Assembly (NCBI GenBank): GCA_032718475.1
Contig: JAUCBJ010002762.1
Span: 1-64,000 of the forward strand
DNA from: Nemertoderma westbladi
Taxonomy: Eukaryota; Xenacoelomorpha; Nemertodermatida; Nemertodermatidae
Direction: 5' to 3'
Length of the DNA stretch: 64,000 nt
Under the pieces are notes generated by a model, which worked only from the letters and a program-made list of their open reading frames with translations, did not search any database and had not been told where the DNA came from. The position numbers and the translations under genes were made by a program. Shown piece by piece: positions 42,969 to 52,911 of the stretch (within the stretch, counting starts at the first letter, position 1; every line of letters begins with the position of its first letter).

Positions 42969-43636
42969 ATCTAGATTTTTCCATTTTTTTATATGTGTTA
43001 TCAGAATATTATGGATTTACCATTATCACAAATATGATATATACATGTTTTTTTTTAAGTTTTCAATTAAAAAGTATTTTCTGGCAGGGATTTTGTTATA
43101 AAAGTCTTTTGTCTGAGTTCGCATGACCTAGTAGTTAGTATTTTTAGTAGTATAGCAGACTACTATATATATACTAGTATAGCAGTATCCTTGAGTTTGT
43201 TACGCTCAGGATTAAGTACCGGTAGTAGGATTAATTATAAAACATAATTTGAATATGAAAGAAGATGAGATACGATAATGGGACTATTAATGAGAGCTAA
43301 TGTGGTTCATTCATATTTGATGATGAAATATATATATAAATACATAAAAATATCAATGTTTTGATAACCAACAAAGAAGTTATCGACTACCTAATGTCCA
43401 CCATGTGTTCCCCCTGGATTCATACCTCATCCAGATTCGACATATGTAACCTTCTATCATTTCTGCGACCGACTCATTGTGAAATGTATTGCGCATATTT
43501 CGATTATTTTAAGCGTATTTCTAGTATTTTTGAGCATGTTTCAATTACAAAAATGACAAATGTTTAATTGTCCAATCCGGATCGAGTTACTAAGCCTAGG
43601 CATTACCAGCCTAAGGAACTGGGGTTGACAACTACA
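42969..43636. other. 3' flank of the giant Helitron gene, no gene seen
   Basis: AT-rich DNA with a TAGTAGTATAGCAG-type repeat around 43140-43180. A GAGTTTGTTACGCTCAGGAT segment (43193) recurs at 44165 before the second minisatellite, so the two minisatellites sit beside copies of the same short sequence. Confidence 0.5.
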
Positions 43637-44034
43637 ATGTCGACGCTTGGTCAGTGACCGTTACAACGTCGGTCACTTGGTCAACGACCCCTACACCGTT
43701 GGTCGCTCAGTCAGTGACCCCTCCAACGTTGGTTGCTCGGTCAGTGACCCCTACAACCTCAGTTGCTCGGTCAACAACCCCTACAACGTCGGTCTCTCGG
43801 TCAGTAACCGCTACAACGTCAGTCACTTGGTCAACGACCCCTACACCGTTGGTCGCTCGGTCAGTGACCCCTACAACGTCGGACACTCGGTTAGCGACCC
43901 CTACAATGTCAGTCGCTCGGTCAACAACCCCTACAACGTTTGTCGCTCGGTAAGTTACCCCTACAACGTCGGTCACTCAGTCAGTGACCCCTACAACGTC
44001 GGTTGCTCGGTCAGTGACCCCTACAACGTCATTA
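43637..44034. repeat. 30-bp minisatellite, about 13 units
   Basis: The unit is close to GTCAGTGACCCCTACAACGT plus CGGTCGCTCG. Because 30 is divisible by three, three frames stay open and yield ten-residue repeat peptides, for example SVSDPYNVGR. These ORFs have no other sign of coding and are not called. Confidence 0.9.
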
Positions 44035-44254
44035 CAACATGCTTCCAACAGAAGCATAAATTGATTAAGAAAGGAATATAGATGATTTTGTTATAAAAGA
44101 CTTTTGTCTGAGCACTCACGACATATTAGTAGTAATTTTAGTAGTATAGCAGACTTCATCCTTGAGTTTGTTACGCTCAGGATGAAGTTGTAGGATTAAT
44201 TCCCAACCCCCCACCCCCCCCCCCCCCCTTCTTGACCCTTGCCTCCTTGAAAAA

Positions 44255-45568
44255 TAAAGATGAAGATTGAGAAACGAAGAACGAAGACTGAAGAATGAGG
44301 ACTGAAGAACGAAGACTGAAGAACGAAGACTGAAGAACGAGGACTGAACAACGGAGACTGAAGAACGAAGAATGAAGAACGAAGACTGAAGAACGAAGAC
44401 GGAAGGATTAAGACTGACGAACGAAGACTTAAGAATGAGGACTGAAGAACGAAGACTGAACAACGAAGACTGACGAACGAAGACTTAAGAATGAGGACTG
44501 AAGAACGAAGACTGAAGAACGAAGACTGAAGAACGAAGACTGAAGAACGAAGACGGAAGGATGAAGACTGACGAACGAAAACTTAAGAATGAGGACTGAC
44601 GAACGAAGACTTAAGAATGAGGACTGAAGAACGAAGACTGAAGAACGAAGACTGAAGAACGAAGACTGAAGAACGAAGACGGAAGGATGAAGACTGACGA
44701 ACGAAGACTTAAGAATGAAGACTGAAGAACGAAGACTGAAGAACGAAGACTGAACAACGAAGACTGACGAACGAAGACTTAAGAATGAGGACTGACGAAC
44801 GAAGACTTAAGAATGAGGACTGAAGAACGAAGACTGAAGAACGAAGACTGAAGAACGAAGACTGAAGAACGAAGACGGAAGGATGAAGACTGACGAACGA
44901 AAACTTAAGAATGAGGACTGACGAACGAAGACTTAAGAATGAGGACTGAAGAACGAAGACTGAAGAACGAAGACTGAAGAACGAAGACTGAAGAACGAAG
45001 ACGGAAGGATGAAGACTGACGAACGAAGACTTAAGAATGAAGACTGAAGAACGAAGACTGAAGAACGAAGACGGAAGGATGAAGACTGACGAACGAAGAC
45101 TTAAGAATGAGGACTGAAGAACGAAGACTGAAGAACGAAGACTGAAGAACGAAGACTGAAGAACGAAGACGGAAGGATGAAGACTGACGAACGAAAACTT
45201 AAGAATGAGGACTGAAGAACGAAGACTGAACAACGAAGACTGAAGAATGAGGACTGAAGAACGAAGAGTGAACAACGAAGACTGAAGAATGAGGACTGAA
45301 GAACGAAGACTGAAGAATGAGGACTGAAGAACGAAGACTGAAGAATGAGGACTGAAGAACGAAGACTGAAGAACTTGAGACTGAAGAACGAAGACTGAAG
45401 AATGAGGACTGAAGAACGAAGACTGAAGAACGGAGACTGAAGAACGAAGACTGAAGAATGAGGACTGAAGAACGAAGACTGAAGAATGGAGACTGAAGAA
45501 TGAGGACTGAAGAACGAAGACTGAAGAACGGAGACTGAAGAACGAAGACTGAAGAACAAAGACTTGCC
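44255..45568. repeat. 14-bp minisatellite, about 94 units, with higher-order pattern
   Basis: The unit is GAAGACTGAAGAAC. Variants (ACGGAAGGATGAAG, ACTGACGAACGAAG, ACTTAAGAATGAGG) recur in order; the ACGGAAGG variant is spaced by multiples of 14 (about 126, 196, 126, 70 and 98 bp). It is bounded by C-runs at 44213-44228 and 45567-45579. Minus-strand ORFs of up to 188 codons are by-products. Confidence 0.92.
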
Positions 45569-45905
45569 CCCCCCCCCCCTTCCAATGTGTACGGCAAGCA
45601 TTTTATAAACATAGCATTATATGGACATGTGAAAGGTATATGCTAACTTATGTGAATTTCGACTACTTGACACGAACCCTTTGGTTTTCTAACCTTTGGC
45701 TGTATGACTGATGCGCATGCCCAGTGTTATTGTAGATTTCCACTCTGTTGACAATACCATTATTTCGCATATCCATATGTGCAGTGCTGTGTTTATAAAA
45801 TGAGTGCTGGGTACATTGTTTCCCTCATTCTGGACGTAGCCGCATCCTACCTACCCTACGTAATGTAGTCCGCTAGCGGAAGCGGGGCACCCTTTGCTAT
45901 CCCAG

Positions 45906-45957
45906 GTGTCCAGTACATGGCAGTACTGCTGATGAGTCCTGATGCCGGACGAAACAC
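45906..45957 (+). ncRNA. Type I hammerhead ribozyme motif
   Basis: All core elements are present in order. Stem III is a three-pair GTG/CAC (45906-45908 with 45955-45957) and U-C precedes the predicted cut after 45910. Stem I is CAGTAC/GTACTG with a six-base loop (45911-45928). The core CTGATGA is at 45929-45935. Stem II is GTCC/GGAC with a seven-base loop (45936-45950), and GAAA follows at 45951-45954. A very short stem III is known from hammerheads of animal retrozymes and Penelope-like elements, where they act as dimers or help process RNA. No Penelope coding sequence is seen here. It lies 12 bp upstream of a nested Helitron copy, within the autonomous Helitron. Confidence 0.85.
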
Positions 45958-45968
45958 GAATTAAATTA

Positions 45969-47244
45969 TCCACGAAGCTAAGGAAAATCAACTACTTTCG
46001 CTAAGAAAGATTTTCCTTAGCTGAGATGGTCTATTCATAGTGGGCTATTTTACTTGTGTGAGGCAGATTTGGGGTTTTTTGATAGGCGAAAAAACTAGCC
46101 TTTAAAAGTACCCTGAAATTTTGCATGTATATACTACTCGGCGAGGCGCATCTTTTGGGCCGGGTCTCATATCCAGGAAAAATCTGGTTTCCATGGCAAC
46201 GGACTTCAAAAAAAGTCTATGTATTTCAAGTCAATATTTATAACTCTATTTGTAGGAAAACTATAATAGATTTAAACTTGGGGTTTTGCAACACAACTAT
46301 AAGGTCCATAGCAGATCCGATTGAGGCTAAATAGAAAATCCAGTTACGTTGGCAACCGGGATAAACAGATGTTAAAATTTATAAAATGATAATTTGAGGC
46401 CTAAGGGCAAGGTGTTATGACTTGAGACCAACCCCTACCCCCACTATATAACTTATTCTGCATCCGAATTACATTGTTCTATTTTTCAGTTACCATGACA
46501 ACAGCCGAAAACAGATGTTTTTATACAAAAATTATTCATTTGGACATAGACTTCGCGATAAAATTTTACAAAACTGGGTATGTGTTATCTGCACCACTAG
46601 TTGGAACTTTTAGTGAAACTTAAATCATTCCAGAAATTTAGTTACCATGGTAACTGTAGTTTATTAAACTCTATATCATTCAAGTCTATATTGATAACTC
46701 TATTTCTAGCAAAACTGTAATATATATAAACTTGGGGTTTTGTAACTCATCTATAATTTCCATATCCATCCAAGCCGTTTAAGGTTAATTAGAAAGTACA
46801 GTTACCATAGCAACAAGACTAAACAGATGTTACTATTTATAAAATGATAATTTGAAGCACAAGTTAATAGTATTATGACTTGGGACCAAGACCTACCCCC
46901 ACTATATGACTTATTCTGCATCCGAATTACATTATTATATTTTTCAGTTTCCATGACAACCACTGCAAACAGATGCATTTTGATAGAAAATCGGTAATTT
47001 GGACATAAACTACAATATTTTCTGAAACTCGGTATATGTGTTATAATCTGAACCACAATCTGGACTGAATCTTTTTTCAAAGGTAAAACCCACAGTTCCA
47101 GAGAACTCTAGTTTCCATGGGAATAGAAGTAAATTATTGGCAATTGCTACTAAACTAGGCTATAAGCAACGAACCAAAGTGTGGCCGTTTGTTTAATTTT
47201 CCTTAGCTTCGTGGTTGCATTTCCTTTAGGAAATGCCTTTCTCG
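45969..47244 (+). mobile_element. Non-autonomous Helitron copy, 1,276 bp, nested in the autonomous element
   Basis: It has the same ends (TCCACGAAGC...CTTTCTCG) and the same 5' hairpin, subterminal inverted repeat and 3' hairpin (GCATTTCCTTTAGGAAATGC), with two 457-bp core units (46416 and 46875). It is inserted between A and T; the flanks are ATTAAATTA and TAAAATATA. Confidence 0.85.
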
Positions 47245-47480
47245 TAAAATATATTACGACTTATTCTATAGGAGCATCGCCTACCCCCGCAATAGCACTT
47301 ATTCTGCATCCTAATTAAATTTTTCAAATTTTCTGTTTCCATGACAACCGCTTCAAACAGTTGTTTTAAGGGGGGGGGGGGGGTACACCATTTTGGTCAA
47401 AAATATGGAATAGAAGTTATTTATTGACAAATGCTACTAAACTAGGCTAAGCAACGAACCAAATTGTGGCCGTTTGTTTA

Positions 47481-47529
47481 ATTTTCCTTAGCTTCGTGGT
47501 TGCATTTCCTTTAGGAAATGCCTTTCTCG
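47481..47529 (+). promoter_or_regulatory. 3' terminus of the autonomous Helitron: subterminal inverted repeat and hairpin
   Basis: ATTTTCCTTAGCTTCGTGG (47481-47499) is the complement of the first bases of the 5' end. A perfect 9-bp hairpin GCATTTCCT/AGGAAATGC with a two-base loop follows at 47502-47521. The element ends CTCG eight bases later. The same arrangement occurs at 29944, 47244, 47734, 49043 and 49855. Confidence 0.85.
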
Positions 47530-47775
47530 TATGTGTTATCTGAACCACAATCTGTACTGAATTTTTTTTCAAAGGTTAAAGCAACAGTTCCAGAGAACTC
47601 TAGTTTCCATGGGAATAGAAGTTAATTATTGACAATTGCTACTAAACGAGGCTAAGCAACGAACCAAAGTGTGGCCGTTTGTTTAATTTTCCTTAGCTTC
47701 GTGGTTGCATTTCCTTTAGGAAATGCCTTTCTAGTATTTTATGACAGCCTGGAACCAAAACAATAAGGGAAAAGA

Positions 47776-49043
47776 TCCACGAAGCTAAGGAAAATCAACT
47801 ACTTTCGCTAAGAAAGATTTTCCTTAGCTGAGATGGTCTATTCATAGTGGGCTATTTTACTTGTATGGAGCAGATTTGGTTTTTTTTGATAGGTGAAAAA
47901 ACTAGCCTTTAAAAGTACCCTGAAATTTTGCATGTATATACTACTCGACGAGGCGCATCTTTTGGGCCGGGTCTCATATCCAGGAAAAATCTGGTTTCCA
48001 TGGCAACGGACTTCAAAAAAAAGTCTATGTATTTCAAGTCAATATTTATAACTCTATTTGTAGGAAAACTATAATAGATATAAACTTGGGGTTTCGCAAC
48101 ACAACTATAAGGTCCATAGCAGAGCCGATTGAGGCTAAATAGAAAATCCAGTTACCTTGGCAACCGGGATAAACAGATGTTAAAATTTATAAAATGTTAA
48201 TTTGAGGCCTAAGGGCAAGGTGTTATGACTTGGGACCAACCCCTACCCCCACTATATAACTTATTCTGCATCCGAATTACATTGTTCTATTTTTCAGTTA
48301 CCATGACAACCGCTGAAAACAGATGTTTTTATTCAAAACTTATTCATTTGGACATAGACTTCACGATAAAATTTTACAAAACTGGGTATGTGTTATCTGG
48401 ACCACTAGTTGGAACTTTTAGTGAAACTTAAATTATTCCAGAAATTTAGTTACCATGGTAACTGTAGTTTATTAAACTCTATATCATTTAAATCTATATT
48501 GATAACTCTATTTGTAGCAAAACTGTAATATATATAAACTTGGGGTTTTGCAACTCATCTATAAGATCCATATCCAAGCCGTTTGAGGTTAATTAGAAAA
48601 TACAGTTACCATAGCAACAAGTCTAAACAGATGTTAAAATTTATAAAATGATAATTTGAAGCACAAGTTAATAGTATTATGACTTGGGACTAACCCCTAC
48701 CCCCACTATATGACTTATTCTGCATCCGAATTACATTGTTCTATTTTTCAGTTTCCATGACAACCACTGCAAACAGATGCATTTTGATAGAAAATCGGTA
48801 ATTTGGACATAAACTACAATATTTTCTGAAACTCAGTATATGTGTTATCTGAACCACAATCTGTACTGAATTTTTTTTCAAAGGTTTTTTCAACAGTTCC
48901 AGAGAACTCTAGTTTCCATGGGAATAGAAGTTAATTATTGACAATTGCTACTAAACGAGGCTAAGCAACGAACCAAAGTGTGGCCGTTTGTTTAATTTTC
49001 CTTAGCTTCGTGGTTGCATTTCCTTTAGGAAATGCCTTTCTCG
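47776..49043 (+). mobile_element. Non-autonomous Helitron copy, 1,268 bp
   Basis: Complete ends and two 457-bp units (48224 and 48680); flanks GAAAAGA and TAGCACTCC, so again an A|T insertion. Its 3' half is the uninterrupted reference that reveals the broken host copy at 27301-47734. Confidence 0.85.
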
Positions 49044-49206
49044 TAGCACTCCTTGGAACTTTTAGAGACTCAAAGCCGATTTAGAAGCTTATCGTGCCAA
49101 GAGGCACGAGAAATCCATTACATAAACACTTTGTATGACCTACAAGTTAAGTTGCATGTTTCCACTATTAATTGCAACTTTCCGACCATATTTATTTGTT
49201 ATCTCA

Positions 49207-49855
49207 TCCACGAAGCTAAGGAAAATCAACTACTTTCGCTAAGAAAGATTTTCCTTAGCTGAGATGGTCTATTCATAGTGGGCTATTTTACTTGTATGGA
49301 GCAGATTTGGTTTTTTTTGATAGGTGAAAAAACTAGCCTTTAAAAGTACCCTGAAATTTTGCATGTATATACTACTCGACGAGGCGCATCTTTTGGGCTT
49401 TTAATTACACAATCCAGTTACCATAGTAACAAGACTAAACAGATGTTAAAATTTATAAAATGATAATTTGAAGCACAAGTTAGTAGTATAATGACTTGGG
49501 AACAAGACCTACTGCCACTATATGACTTATTCTGCATCCGAATTACATTGTTCTATTTTTCAGTTTCCATGACAACCACTGCAAACAGATGCATTTTGAT
49601 AGAAAATCGGTAATTTGGACATAAACTACAATATTTTCTGAAACTCAGTATATGTGTTATCTGAACCACAATCTTTACTGATTTTTTTTTCAAAGGTTAA
49701 AGCAACAGTTCCAGAGAACTCTAGTTTCCATGGGAATAGAAGTTAATTATTGACAATTGCTACTAAACGAGGCTAAGCAACGAACCAAAGTGTGGCCGTT
49801 TGTTTAATTTTCCTTAGCTTCGTGGTTGCATTTCCTTTAGGAAATGCCTTTCTCG
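49207..49855 (+). mobile_element. Short non-autonomous Helitron copy, 649 bp
   Basis: Complete 5' and 3' ends, but the core is reduced to one partial unit. The head jumps at about 49398 into the TTAATTACACAATCC part of the repeat, which indicates an internal deletion between repeats. Flanks are ATCTCA and TATCAACT. Confidence 0.85.
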
Positions 49856-50639
49856 TATCAACTATCTCATAACTCTAATCTCATATGTAAATATAGCGTG
49901 AGTTATGAGTTGCTTAAAAATCGAATGTCATGCTGCAACGCCTTGAAAATATGATCCCTCTATATATGTTATATGTTAGTGTAGCTAAATACATTGTACT
50001 AAGGGTATATTACTCTTGTATACAAGGAATGTGTATTACAGATGAATATGGATCGCTTGTGGAGAGAGGATTAAGATATGTTATTCTCTACATGTTCATC
50101 ATCGTTCCTCATTAAAAAAATCCATAAGCTTCTTATTACAGGTTCTGTTGCTTCTCATAACTACAGGAATATAATGTTGTACAACACGGATACAATATTA
50201 TAAAAATTGTGATGCTTTTAAATTTAATTTAATTATTCGACTTGGTGGTGCCTACTTCTGGGTTATTGTACCCGGTAGGCCTATATCCCATTCAGGGTAC
50301 TTAGCCTTATGGCAGTCCCTGATATGGTGAAGGCATTATTATGCCTTTTACTTTTTACACTACAAGTCAATAGACTTGCAGCTGCAAGTGTTGCTAACCA
50401 GGATATTTCAGATTATATGGTTACTGGTTAGTTAAATATCGTGATATTTATTTAATTTAGTTATTATTGAGGTAAGTATGAAATTAAACATTACAGTATT
50501 ATGCAAAATGTCGATAGAACATTGGACCTCTGGAGCCTCTACTGGCTCCAGAAGTCGAGGAATTCCAGCCAATATCCTTATTTACTAATTTCCTGATGAG
50601 TTACTCTCATAATTGTGTTGGCCTTTTTGTTATTGTAAA
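49856..50639. other. No gene seen
   Basis: AT-rich sequence with a 61-codon ORF (49930) that has no supporting feature. There is a short palindromic CTGGAGCC/GGCTCCAG pair at about 50530-50555. Confidence 0.4.
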
Positions 50640-51010
50640 AGTACTATATTTTGACAATGAACTTCTCCTCAGAGTGCTCAGGAAATGACTGATTATATGA
50701 GCATAATTTCCAGGAATGGTGTGCTTGAGCATGTAGATGACTTCTGCTATTTGGTATGATGTATCAGGAAATAGGTGAAGACTTGAATACATAAGGGGAA
50801 CGGCTTGAATGGTGGGCCGAGGATTTGGACATATAATAAATCAGTTATCTCAGGTTTAATTAGTTAGAACAGCCCTCTAGTGCTCTAAATGCAGAGTACA
50901 CCATCTCTGGTTGGTATAAACACAAAACAAGAATGTTACGCCAAGTTCATTATCTCAAGTGCGATAAGGGTGAACAACTGAGGACAGTGCTTGCATGATC
51001 TTGTGCTTTG
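50640..51010 (+). pseudogene. Decayed LINE reverse-transcriptase fragment
   Basis: The DNA parallels the 3' part of the LINE at 58038-60430 read on its minus strand. GTGTGCTTGAGCATGTAGAT and GACTTCTGCTATTTGG here correspond to the region around 58600-58650 there. GTTACGCCAAGTTCATTATC here corresponds to about 58355-58385. Many indels and stops remain, so it is an old copy of the same lineage. Confidence 0.7.
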
Positions 51011-51790
51011 ACATAGATAGCTCATGATTTCTTTGAGACACCTGTTAAGGGACACCCCCCTATGGACCTTTTTTGCAAATGGCTATAATTTCTGCTTGTT
51101 TGTAGTTTTGTATATTTTATACCTTTCGGGGGATTAACATATGGCCAAAGATTGGGTTAAAAAAAAAAAGTTTCAAATTTGCGTCGCCCTCTAGCGGCCA
51201 CCAGCGAAATTGTTAATTTCACTAAAAACACTACTAGTCTCACAATTTTGGGCGAAAATTTTCGAAACTTGGTTTTTCTGAATCAGCATCCTCCGCTCCA
51301 CAAAACTTATCGGTTACATTTTTTATTTAGGTTTTAAATATTTTTTAAATATTATTAACTAATATTAATTATTATTTAATAGATATTAACTAATTTTAAG
51401 AAATTAATATGGCACAATTCAAAATTTTAACCGATAACTTTTGATCAAAACCCGAAAACAAATCAAACAAAAAAAAAATTTCGAAAATTGGTTAAGAAAT
51501 AGTAGTATTTTGAATGTGTAGTATTAGTAGTAGTATTTAGTAAGTTAGTAAGTTAGTAAGTAGTATTTTGAATGTGAAAAATACAATTGCGAGATAAACG
51601 CATCTAAAGTTTAAGAACAATATATTTCAAATGTTCCCGCTATTTTCAGTACTGGTATCTCCTTTTCTTTTCCCATTGGTTATCCCCAATCCATATTTTG
51701 TGATATCTCAATGGATTTCATGAAATTTGGTTCAAAAAAACCCCTACCCACTTTTAACAACCTGTCAAAATAATTTTAGAGTGCTTGCCA
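51011..51790. other. No gene seen
   Basis: AT-rich DNA with TAATATTAACTA-type and AGTAAGTTAGT repeats (51340-51570). Confidence 0.4.
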
Positions 51791-51974
51791 AAAAACACTT
51801 CGCGCAGCACGTGAACAAATTTCATTTTGGTGTATTGATTTGATCGCATACTATTGCGTCATTTAGTAATAAATAGTCATGGAATAATGAAACAAAAAAT
51901 ATATAAAAATTATAAAATTATATATAATAATTAATATAATTATATACAAAATGATATAAAAATTTCCACATACT

Positions 51975-52205
51975 TTTATAATAAGCCTTTAGACAGAACA
52001 TTAAGCTTTGCGCAGCACGTGAAACCTTCACGCAGAACGTGAGACATTCGCGCAGCACGTGAAGGTTTCACGTAGCACTTAAATTCTTCACAAAGCACGT
52101 TAATTATTCGAGCACCACGGAATGCTTTTTGATCAGAAGGAGAAGCCTTCACGCGGCACATTAAATGTTCATGCAGCACATGAAAACTTCGCGCAGCACG
52201 TGAAT
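51975..52205. repeat. Degenerate tandem repeat of about 20 bp around GCGCAGCACGTGAA
   Basis: About ten diverged copies of CGCAGCACGTGAA separated by TTCA-type spacers; a single outlying copy is at 51801. Many contain CACGTG, the palindromic E-box word, but no function can be claimed. Confidence 0.7.
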
Positions 52206-52357
52206 TATTCTCAGAGCCTGCGGAATTTAAAAAAAGTAATTTTATGATTGTTTCCCAAAATTATTATTACCAGCTATTGTTATATGATGGTTCACATTTG
52301 TTATTACTAGTAGACAACTAGTCCATTAGACAACTGTTCAATATGTAATACAAAACT

Positions 52358-52911
52358 TGTGACGGGATCTACGGATCCCGGTTTATCCGTTGGGTTTTCT
52401 ATCTACGCGTCCCCGCCGTGTGTGAAAGGTAAAAGAGTTCTGGTGTTCGGTTATATGTATAAGGTATAATATAGTTGATATATATAGTATAGTATGACAC
52501 GGTTACCGGTAGATAAGTATGATGGCGGTAGCGGACGGTGATAGAAGTCACCGTTCCACCCTACTGATCTGACTGAGTAAACTGACTGAATAGGGAAGCA
52601 CCAACAGGTAATATATACTGCACAGTTGGCCATATTACTGTACCTAGTCGATGCTGTCCCCCCATTGGCTAATATCCCACTTCTCGCCCTTTCACCTTCC
52701 CTGGTGTGTTTCCCGTTGCCCCTGTTGTTCTCTCTCTGTTAGGGGTTTGGCCCCTGACCCTTATTGTGTGTGTCTCCTTTGGGGCCTATTGTCCCCGTTT
52801 ACTGGGGTGACACGAGGTTGATTGGAAATCAACCTCGTGCTCCCAATATTGCTCAACGGCTTACTTTGTGGGTTCATGTTAGCGGAATTGGATAAGCTAA
52901 CAAAACTCACA
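52358..52911. mobile_element. LTR-like element, copy 1 (probably solo LTR), 554 bp
   Basis: Begins TGTGACGGGATC and ends ACTCACA, so TGTGA and TCACA are inverted ends. It shares blocks with 62832-63445 in the same order: the GGATCC palindrome, a GTCACCGT segment, a TATTGTGTGTG block, CCCCGTTTACTGGGG and a long hairpin at 52811-52839. No coding sequence follows on either side, and flanking duplication is not clear. Confidence 0.65.

Larger units (their letters stand above)
29964..47529 (+). mobile_element. Complete autonomous Helitron-type element carrying the 3,697-aa gene, 17,566 bp with one nested copy
   Basis: The left end TCCACGAAGC at 29964 and the right end CTTTCTCG at 47529 are flanked by halves of one older element that fit together base for base (see 27301-47734). 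Everything between is thus a single insertion between A and T with no duplication. Inside are the 5' hairpin, two 457-bp units, the giant Rep/helicase/USP gene, two minisatellites, a hammerhead motif and a younger non-autonomous copy (45969-47244). Without that copy it is about 16.3 kb. Helitrons are rolling-circle transposons. TC at the 5' end, an A|T target and a 3' hairpin agree with that class, while the inverted subterminal repeats resemble Helentron/Helitron2 elements. Confidence 0.8.
27301..47734 (+). mobile_element. Oldest non-autonomous Helitron copy, split by two later insertions
   Basis: Pieces 27301-27385, 29945-29963 and 47530-47734 join exactly where an uninterrupted copy (48736-49043) is continuous. 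The first break falls between its bases 48819 and 48820, the second between 48838 and 48839. The copy ends with the usual subterminal repeat, hairpin and CTAG at 47731-47734. Its left limit is not seen; similarity fades near 27300, next to the Polinton. Confidence 0.8.

Noticed and set aside
43637-45568. Regular direct repeats and ORFs of up to 188 codons that could look like a CRISPR array or repeat protein genes
   Set aside because: There are no unique spacers, the units are contiguous and variant, the context is eukaryotic transposon DNA, and open frames follow automatically from the repeat unit.
50580-50640. CTGATGAG at about 50593 as a second hammerhead
   Set aside because: No stem II followed by GAAA and no pairing flanks are present.
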